Shown one piece after another: positions 37,614 to 46,092 of a DNA stretch of 46,092 nucleotides. How positions within the stretch are numbered: the stretch's first letter is position 1; each line of letters opens with the position of its first letter. The stretch comes from Pseudomonadota bacterium (GTDB lineage: Bacteria; Pseudomonadota; Gammaproteobacteria; Burkholderiales; Burkholderiaceae_C). The position numbers were made by a program, and so were the translations under genes. The stretch is from positions 1-46,092 of the forward strand of contig JABBOE010000011.1 of assembly GCA_019351955.1 (NCBI GenBank), in the 5' to 3' direction. The notes below the pieces were generated by a model, which saw nothing but the letters and a program-made list of their open reading frames with translations, was not told the DNA's origin and made no database searches.

Positions 37614-37700
37614 ACGTACAGGCTGCACCGAGACGTTGGTGGTGCGGAGCTCTATCGGCCCACCCGACAACACGCTACAAGACGAACGAGGACGATATCC

Positions 37701-40930
<3,230 letters not shown>

Positions 40931-40936
40931 GTTTCG

Positions 40937-41875
40937 ATGAAAGACGACATCCTGCTGGGCATTGATCTCGGTGGCACCAAGATTGAATGTGCGGCACTCG
41001 ATGTCGTTGGCAGCGTCATTTGGCGGCGGCGGCTTCCGACGCCGCGGGGCGACTACCTCAATACGTTGGCTGCAATCGCCGAACTGGTGAGGCAGGCTGA
41101 ACTTGCATTGGATTTAGGCGGGCGGTCCAACAATCTGCCGGTGGGCGTTGGAATCCCAGGCTCGGTTTCGCCCGTGAGCGGGTTGGTCCGCAATGCCAAC
41201 TCCACCGTGCTTAACGGCAAACCATTCGTGCACGACCTAGAGTACTTGCTCAATCGTCGAGTGCGCGTGCGCAACGACGCCAACTGTTTAGCCGTGAGTG
41301 AGGCAGTCGATGGCGCAGGGCAAGGGGCGAGCATGGTGGTCAGCGTGATTTTGGGCACGGGAGTCGGTGCAGGAATTGCAGTGGATGGGCGTGAGTGGTT
41401 GGGCGCCAATGCCATTGCTGGGGAGTGGGGCCACAACCCGCTGCCGTGGCCGCGATTGGCTGCGGCGTGGCGCGAGTTGCCCGGCCCCAGCTGTTGGTGT
41501 GGACAAGAGGGTTGCATCGAAACATGGCTATCCGGCCACGGCCTCGCCATGGATTACGCCGCCCACTCGGGGGAACAACTTGCTGCTCCACTTATCGTGG
41601 GGGCCATGCGGGCGGGCGATGCTGTCGCACGGGCCAGCGTGATCCGCTACTGCGACCGCTTGGCTCGGGCTTTGGCGCACGTAATCAATCTCCTCGACCC
41701 TGAAATCATCGTGCTTGGGGGTGGCATGAGCAATGTCACCGAGCTCTACGCGGAAGTTCCACGGCGCTGGGGTAGGTGGGTGTTCTCCGACGTTGTCCGC
41801 ACGCGCCTGGTGCCAGCTCTACACGGAGACTCGTCTGGGGTGCGGGGTGCAGCTTGGCTTTGGCGCCATGGCTGA
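40937..41875 (+). CDS. ROK family sugar kinase
   Basis: ATP-dependent sugar kinase of the ROK family, 312 aa. Marks are the phosphate-binding GIDLGGTK at residues 8-15, NDANCLAVSEA with the catalytic Asp, the GTGVGAGI adenosine loop, GEWGHNPL and the zinc motif with C186, C188 and C193. The C-terminus has NLLDPEIIVLGGGMSN. The zinc motif and length suit fructokinase (Mak) or N-acetylglucosamine kinase (NagK); the exact sugar cannot be decided. It starts 6 nt after ligA, so it is the last gene of the smc-zipA-ligA unit. No repressor-type DNA-binding domain is present. Confidence 0.9.
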   Translation: MKDDILLGIDLGGTKIECAALDVVGSVIWRRRLPTPRGDYLNTLAAIAELVRQAELALDLGGRSNNLPVGVGIPGSVSPVSGLVRNANSTVLNGKPFVHDLEYLLNRRVRVRNDANCLAVSEAVDGAGQGASMVVSVILGTGVGAGIAVDGREWLGANAIAGEWGHNPLPWPRLAAAWRELPGPSCWCGQEGCIETWLSGHGLAMDYAAHSGEQLAAPLIVGAMRAGDAVARASVIRYCDRLARALAHVINLLDPEIIVLGGGMSNVTELYAEVPRRWGRWVFSDVVRTRLVPALHGDSSGVRGAAWLWRHG

Positions 41876-42018
41876 ATGTCCGTTCGGCGCAAGGCCGGCT
41901 GTCCACCTGATGATTGCGGGAGGTACTTGCAATGATGCGCAGGCAGGTCAAAATCTGAGCGAGTAGTCGCCACCTTGTTCACCGCGCAAGAATGAAGCCA
42001 CGAGGCGTGCCAGCACGT

Positions 42019-43029
42019 TCAGATTCGTTGGCTATGGTCCTGCAAAAGCCGCTGCACATAGCTCCGAACGCCCGTGGCGACATCTGCGAACAGATGGTCG
42101 CAGCCAGCATTGCGCAGGTTGTGCAGACTGGCCTCGGTGAAGCATTGGTATTTGCCGACAAGCGCCGCCGGGAACTCGACATACTCGATGAGGCGGTCGG
42201 CCACCATTTGCTGCGGGCTGAGCACGCTGAGGCCGTGCGCAATACGCATAGTGTTGATCACGGCATCGGCCACGTCGTTAAAGGGCTGGGCGCGGCCGCT
42301 GCCGAGGTTGAATACCCCGCTGCTTTCGGGGTGGTCAAAAAACCACAGGTTCACGGCGACGACGTCGTCGATGTACACAAAGTCGCGCATCTGTTGGCCA
42401 GGCCCGTAGCCGCCATAGGCGCCGAACAATTTGACTTTGCCTTCCGTGCGGTACTGGTTGAAGTGATGCAACGCCACCGATGCCATCCGCCCCTTGTGCG
42501 CCTCCCCAGGGCCATAGACGTTGAAATAGCGAAAGCCCGCAACCTGACTGCGCGCCGCCGGCAGGGCACGACGCACGACGTGGTCGAAAAGCAGTTTGGA
42601 ATAACCGTAGACGTTAAGGGGCTGCTCGAACTGGGGCTGCTCTGCAAAGCTCGAGGAGGCTCCGTAGGTTGCTGCGCTGGAGGCATATAGCAAGCGCGTG
42701 CCCTGAGCGAGGCAGGTGTCGAGCAGAGCGCGGCTTGTCGCATAATTGTTTTCGAGCATGTAGCGGCCATCGTGCTCCATCGTGTCAGAGCAGGCACCTT
42801 CGTGGAACACGGCTTGCACGTGGCCATAGCGTCCGCGACGGAACTCCTCATAGAAAGAGTTTTTGTCGATGTAGTCGCTGATCTGCAATCCAACCAGGTT
42901 GTGAAACTTGTCGGCCTGCGTAAGGTTGTCGACCGCAATGATGTCGGTGATCCCTCGGGCATTTAGGCCTCGAACAATGTTGCTGCCAATAAAGCCGGCG
43001 GCGCCGGTAACAATGGTACGTGTCGACAT
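42019..43029 (-). CDS. hldD: ADP-L-glycero-D-manno-heptose 6-epimerase
   Basis: Converts ADP-D-glycero-beta-D-manno-heptose to the L-glycero form used in the LPS inner core. The 336-aa product (family about 310-340) is a short-chain dehydrogenase-type epimerase: the NADP-binding [16 protein letters not shown] at the N-terminus, HEGACSDT, the active-site YGYSK with the Tyr and Lys, and [11 protein letters not shown]. It lies 15 nt after hldE1 on the same strand, so both heptose genes are co-transcribed with lapA and lapB. Confidence 0.96.
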   Translation of the reverse strand: MSTRTIVTGAAGFIGSNIVRGLNARGITDIIAVDNLTQADKFHNLVGLQISDYIDKNSFYEEFRRGRYGHVQAVFHEGACSDTMEHDGRYMLENNYATSRALLDTCLAQGTRLLYASSAATYGASSSFAEQPQFEQPLNVYGYSKLLFDHVVRRALPAARSQVAGFRYFNVYGPGEAHKGRMASVALHHFNQYRTEGKVKLFGAYGGYGPGQQMRDFVYIDDVVAVNLWFFDHPESSGVFNLGSGRAQPFNDVADAVINTMRIAHGLSVLSPQQMVADRLIEYVEFPAALVGKYQCFTEASLHNLRNAGCDHLFADVATGVRSYVQRLLQDHSQRI

Positions 43030-43044
43030 GGCGATCTCCGGGAA

Positions 43045-43974
43045 TCAGGTTCCGGGCCAAAGTTCTGCGGGACTGCAGCAAGCCGTTCCCAGCTTGCCCA
43101 CGACGATGCCCGCTGCACGGTTGGCCGTGCGCACAGCATCTTCCAAGGTGCTGCCAGCGCCCAACATGACCGCTAGCGTTGCGATGACAGTGTCGCCGGC
43201 GCCAGAGACGTCAAACACCTCTTTGGCTTGCGCAGCGACATGCACGGGGGCGCCCGCCGTGAACAGGCTCATGCCATCCTCGGCGCGGGTCACGAGCACG
43301 GCCTGCAAGTCCAGAGCTGCTCGCAGGGCATCAGCGCGTTGCTGTAGCTCAGCTTCGCTGTGCCAGTCGCCAGCGGCCAAGGTGAATTCGGCGCGATTCG
43401 GGGTAATGAGTGTCGCACCCTTATAACGCGAATAGTCGCGTCCCTTGGGGTCGACGAGGACAGGCAGCCCCCGGCGCTTCGCGAGTTCGATCATGCGCAC
43501 CACGTGCGTCAATCCTCCCTTGCCATAGTCTGACAGCAGCACCACATTGTGCATGTCCAGTTCCTGCTCGAAGCGGTCCATCAGGTCGAGCAGAACTTCA
43601 TGGTCTGGGGTGGACTCGAAGTCCATGCGAATGAGCTGCTGCTGACGGGAAATTACACGCAGTTTCATTGTTGTCTGCAGGCCGACCACCTGTCGCAGTG
43701 CGCTGCGAATGGGTGAATCCGTTACCAGATGCGCCAGACGCCGCCCGGCGTCATCAGCCCCTACGACGCTCAGCAACGTTGTTTGAGCGCCCAGCGTGGC
43801 GGCATTTAGCGCGACGTTCGCTGCGCCACCCATGCGGTCTTGTTCGCGCTGCACCAGCGCCACTGGCACCGGTGCCTCTGGCGAAATACGCTCGACCGCA
43901 CTGAACCAGTAGCGGTCGAGCATGACGTCCCCGACGACGAGCACGCGTGCCTTGGCAAGCTGTTCAGGAGTCAT
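43045..43974 (-). CDS. rfaE1: D-glycero-beta-D-manno-heptose-7-phosphate kinase (RfaE1)
   Basis: PfkB-family kinase that phosphorylates heptose 7-phosphate at C1 in ADP-heptose synthesis. The 309-aa product has only the kinase domain; the adenylyltransferase half of the E. coli HldE fusion is absent, as usual in Burkholderiales, where it is a separate gene. Motifs are VVGDVMLDRYW, RMGGAANVALN and the catalytic DVSGAGDTV near the C-terminus. It overlaps lapB by ATGA (43971-43974), so translation is coupled. Confidence 0.93.
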   Translation of the reverse strand: MTPEQLAKARVLVVGDVMLDRYWFSAVERISPEAPVPVALVQREQDRMGGAANVALNAATLGAQTTLLSVVGADDAGRRLAHLVTDSPIRSALRQVVGLQTTMKLRVISRQQQLIRMDFESTPDHEVLLDLMDRFEQELDMHNVVLLSDYGKGGLTHVVRMIELAKRRGLPVLVDPKGRDYSRYKGATLITPNRAEFTLAAGDWHSEAELQQRADALRAALDLQAVLVTRAEDGMSLFTAGAPVHVAAQAKEVFDVSGAGDTVIATLAVMLGAGSTLEDAVRTANRAAGIVVGKLGTACCSPAELWPGT

Positions 43975-45143
43975 GGTGCGATGAGTTGAAGTTCTTCGGT
44001 ACGGCGGGGTGGGTAGGTCTCCCAACCCTGGCAGGCAGGGCAATGCCACGTGTAATTCCGAGCCTCGAAACCGCATGCGGCGCAGCGATAGCGCTGCCGG
44101 CTTTTCATGGCGCCATCCAGCGCTTGGGCCAGTGCCAAGCGGGCCGGCTCGGGTGAAATAGGGCTGCTGGCTTGGTCGAGAATCCGCCTTGCAGCCAAGA
44201 GACTTTGATGGGTTTGCAGATAGCCCAGCGCAAGGTGGTAGCGCTCGCTGGCGTCATTTTCGAGTTGCAGCACGGCGTCGAGCAGGTCGATGGCGGGGTA
44301 ATCCTGCAGCTGAGTGATCAGCCAAGCGCGACCGTCCTCGGCTTGACCCAATTCCTGAAATAGTCGCGCCATTTCGAGCGCGACGAGGGCGGTGAAGTCG
44401 GGTTGGATCTGCGCGATGTGGCGAAGATTGTCCAGCGCTCGTTGCGGATCGTGGCTCTGGCTAGCGAGGGCAGCACGCAATTGCCAGGGGCGTACTGCTT
44501 GCGGTTGAGCTTGCATCGCTCGATCGAGCGCGTCCTGAGCGGCAGGCAAGTCGCCGGCCTGTTGGTGCTGCAGCGCCCGTTCGCACCAATAGTGTGCGAT
44601 CTGGCGCCCATAGCTGCCAGCACCGAGCCGCTCGAGTTGGCCGGCAATGTCAATTGCTCGAGGCCACTCCTTGGTTCGTTCGTGAATTTGCAATAGGGCC
44701 GCCAGCGCCTCGGGTTGGTATGGCGTCGTCGTCAGAGCCGTGTAAACCGATTCAGCGCGGTCGAGCAAGCCGGCCTTGAAAAAATCCTGTGCCAAGGCAA
44801 CTTGCGCGCGCTGGCGCTCAGCGGCAGGAAGGTCTGCGCGGGACAGCAGGTTCTGGTGCACCCGAACTGCGCGCTCATACTCACCTCGCCGACGAAAGAG
44901 ATTGCCGAGGGCAAAATGCAAATCAACCGTGTTGGGATCTGCTGTGACGGCCTCGATGAAGGCGTCAATCGCTTTGTCCTGCTGCTCGCTAAGCAGAAAA
45001 TTTAGACCTCGGAAGTACGCGACGGGTGCATCACGTCGGATTTCACCTTCGCGCCTCCATTGCTGCAAGTCCAGCCGCGAAGCCAGCCACCCGAGCGCAA
45101 ACGTGATGGGCAGCGCGAGCAGCCACCACAGTTCAAACTCCAT
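43971..45143 (-). CDS. lapB: Lipopolysaccharide assembly protein LapB
   Basis: Inner-membrane-anchored adaptor that brings LpxC to FtsH and so sets the amount of LPS made. The 390-aa product (E. coli 389) has an N-terminal helix (WWLLALPITFALGWLAS), about nine TPR motifs (DLHFALGNLFRRRGEYERAVRV and others) and a C-terminal rubredoxin-type metal site with two CxxC pairs (CAACGF, CPACQG). It overlaps lapA by 11 nt at its start and rfaE1 at its stop. Confidence 0.96.
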   Translation of the reverse strand: MEFELWWLLALPITFALGWLASRLDLQQWRREGEIRRDAPVAYFRGLNFLLSEQQDKAIDAFIEAVTADPNTVDLHFALGNLFRRRGEYERAVRVHQNLLSRADLPAAERQRAQVALAQDFFKAGLLDRAESVYTALTTTPYQPEALAALLQIHERTKEWPRAIDIAGQLERLGAGSYGRQIAHYWCERALQHQQAGDLPAAQDALDRAMQAQPQAVRPWQLRAALASQSHDPQRALDNLRHIAQIQPDFTALVALEMARLFQELGQAEDGRAWLITQLQDYPAIDLLDAVLQLENDASERYHLALGYLQTHQSLLAARRILDQASSPISPEPARLALAQALDGAMKSRQRYRCAACGFEARNYTWHCPACQGWETYPPRRTEELQLIAP

Positions 45144-45441
45144 CGGGCGTTCCGTCGATCACGGTTGGTGCAGAGCGCGCAGGTTCATCGACCGCTTGCT
45201 CGGCCTTTCGCTTCCCTGTCCGCCATGTGCGCATGCGGCGATTGCGCATCCAGCCGGGCAACATTGCCAAGGCTCCCAGTACGGCGCCCAAGGTGAATGC
45301 TGCCAGCAGCAGCACGAATAACGGTGCCTTCCATTGGGTACCAAACAGCAAATGCAGAACCGTGGGTTCCAGGTTGTTCAGCGCCAGGCCGAACAACAGC
45401 ATGAACAGAATGAGGCGAATGAACCAGTTGAGGGCGCGCAT
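45133..45441 (-). CDS. lapA: Lipopolysaccharide assembly protein LapA
   Basis: Small inner-membrane protein (DUF1049) with two helices, 102 aa: residues about 8-24 (IRLILFMLLFGLALNNL) and 38-62 (KAPLFVLLLAAFTLGAVLGALAML), then a basic cytoplasmic tail (RNRRMRTWRTGKRKAEQ). It helps LapB. An 8-bp inverted repeat (AAGTGCCA at 45522-45529 and TGGCACTT at 45550-45557) lies upstream, between lapA and ihfB, and could be an operator. Confidence 0.93.
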   Translation of the reverse strand: MRALNWFIRLILFMLLFGLALNNLEPTVLHLLFGTQWKAPLFVLLLAAFTLGAVLGALAMLPGWMRNRRMRTWRTGKRKAEQAVDEPARSAPTVIDGTPDGV

Positions 45442-45521
45442 GGGGCGTTAAGGTTGGGTCACCTGGAGGATCATTCTAGGCTGGCAATCGCCCTTGCCTC
45501 AGTGCCCAGACTTGGGGTGCT

Positions 45522-45557
45522 AAGTGCCAGCAAAAGGTCCACGTTCATTTGGCACTT
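45522..45557. repeat. Inverted repeat between lapA and ihfB
   Basis: Perfect 8-bp arms, AAGTGCCA and TGGCACTT, with a 20-nt spacer, about 80-115 nt upstream of the lapA start. The spacing would suit a dimeric regulator on two helical turns or a weak RNA stem. Role unproven. Confidence 0.45.
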
Positions 45558-45587
45558 GTGTGAGTGGGCCTCAAGCACGTGCCAGGA

Positions 45588-45908
45588 TCACGAAGCCGCA
45601 TCTAAGGGGGAGTCGAAAGTGCCATCTGTGCCCTGGTCAACAAGAAGCCGCAAAGATTTTCCTGGCTTGAAATGTGGCATCCGCTTCTCGGGCACGACGA
45701 CCTGTTCACCGGAGCGCGGATTGCGTCCGATGCGAGCGGGGCGGTGGCTGACGGAAAAACTGCCGAAACCGCGAATTTCTACGCGATGACCGCTCTCCAG
45801 TGCCTCCGAGAGGGCGTCAAGGATGGTTTTCACGGCGAGCTCTGCGTCACGATGGGTCAGCTGGGCGAAGCGCTCAGCAAGCAAATCCACCAGATCGGAA
45901 CGGGTCAT
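45588..45908 (-). CDS. ihfB: Integration host factor subunit beta
   Basis: DNA-bending protein of the HU/IHF family that, with IhfA, bends DNA at specific sites in transcription, replication and recombination. From the ATG at 45908 the product has 106 aa: [41 protein letters not shown] with the intercalating-Pro arm, and the conserved [12 protein letters not shown]-terminal extension of about 14 residues ([12 protein letters not shown]) is longer than in E. coli (94 aa), as in other Burkholderiales. It lies between rpsA and lapA, the conserved order. Confidence 0.95.
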   Translation of the reverse strand: MTRSDLVDLLAERFAQLTHRDAELAVKTILDALSEALESGHRVEIRGFGSFSVSHRPARIGRNPRSGEQVVVPEKRMPHFKPGKSLRLLVDQGTDGTFDSPLDAAS

Positions 45909-45983
45909 GGGTATGCTCGGGAAAAGGGTCAAGATATGCCCCGCGTGTTGATTGCGAGGCTCGATACCACGTGCGCGTCGTTC

Positions 45984-46018
45984 AAAAAAACGCCCGCTAG
46001 GCTTTTGACCTGCGGGCG
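45984..46018 (-). terminator. Rho-independent terminator between rpsA and ihfB
   Basis: On the minus strand, CGCCCGC (46018-46012) and GCGGGCG (45997-45991) form a 7-bp stem, extended by AGG/CCT, with a short AU-rich loop, followed by seven Ts (plus-strand A run 45984-45990). It ends rpsA transcription about 17 nt after its stop. Confidence 0.92.
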
Positions 46019-46034
46019 ATTGCTTGAAGCAAGC

Positions 46035-46092
46035 TTACTCTTGATTCTGGTTGTCGAGCTTGGCGCGCAGAAGGGCTTCATTATTAAGAGAA
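46035..46092 (-). CDS. rpsA: 30S ribosomal protein S1, C-terminal end (partial)
   Basis: Only the last 18 or so codons, up to the TAA at 46037-46035, lie inside the window. The frame gives NEALLRAKLDNQNQE at the end, which resembles the C-terminal LGALLKAKLD ending of betaproteobacterial S1. The order rpsA-ihfB-lapA is conserved, which supports the call. S1 recruits mRNA to the 30S subunit. Confidence 0.75.
   Translation of the reverse strand, partial: SLNNEALLRAKLDNQNQE

Noticed and set aside
45560-45600. TGGCAC...TTGA on the minus strand upstream of lapA as a sigma-54 promoter
   Set aside because: The -24/-12 spacing is one base short and the -12 element is TTGA instead of TTGC.

Overview
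The window is ordinary chromosomal DNA from a GC-rich betaproteobacterium, most likely of the order Burkholderiales. The evidence is gene order and gene type: amiC/tsaE/queG; dapC-dapD-pilU-dapE-prmB; trxA-rho-rpmE2; rpsA-ihfB-lapA-lapB-hldE1-hldD with a single-domain heptose kinase; smc-zipA-ligA; and a 4.5S RNA of the short gammaproteobacterial/betaproteobacterial type. I cannot name the genus from sequence alone.

Layout. 1-1.9 kb: the amidase gene amiC (cut by the left edge) and tsaE on the minus strand. 1.95-6.1 kb: queG, a decayed AEC-family permease (minus), ogt, xerD and a MarC-family membrane protein. 6.2-10.1 kb: a decayed cyclic-nucleotide-binding protein, then a minus-strand block nfeD-qmcA-DUF455-eamA. 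10.1-13.5 kb: a gene-poor stretch, two small unrecognised ORFs and a large Orn/Lys/Arg decarboxylase. 13.5-14.8 kb: a minus-strand three-gene unit of an ECF-type sigma factor, a one-TM protein (possible anti-sigma factor) and a small exported basic protein. 15-22.3 kb: dapC, dapD, pilU, dapE, prmB and the ABC-F gene yheS, tightly packed. 22.3-29.4 kb: a minus-strand stretch with a MATE transporter, a GT39/ArnT-like glycosyltransferase, rpmE2, rho, trxA, a tnpB remnant, a START-like exported protein and ffs. 29.5-33.5 kb: dnaX, ebfC, recR and a Tat-exported NHL beta-propeller protein. 33.5-41.9 kb: queF (minus), then smc, zipA, ligA and a ROK sugar kinase. 42-46.1 kb: hldD, hldE1, lapB, lapA, ihfB and the last codons of rpsA, all minus.

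The genes serve core functions: peptidoglycan and lysine/DAP synthesis, cell division and chromosome segregation (smc, zipA, xerD, amiC), replication and repair (dnaX, recR, ebfC, ligA, ogt), tRNA modification (queG, queF, tsaE), translation (rpmE2, yheS, prmB, rpsA) and LPS assembly (lapAB, hldD, hldE1). There is no prophage, CRISPR array, defence island or intact insertion sequence. The three pseudogenes and the tnpB scar show mild gene decay.

I found no convincing new multi-gene system. The best leads are the rho leader (a C-rich, G-poor tract plus a 28-nt perfect palindrome), the two small ORFs and hairpins upstream of the amino-acid decarboxylase, and the sigma/one-TM protein/exported-protein unit. 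Start codons were chosen by eye and some may shift by a few codons.
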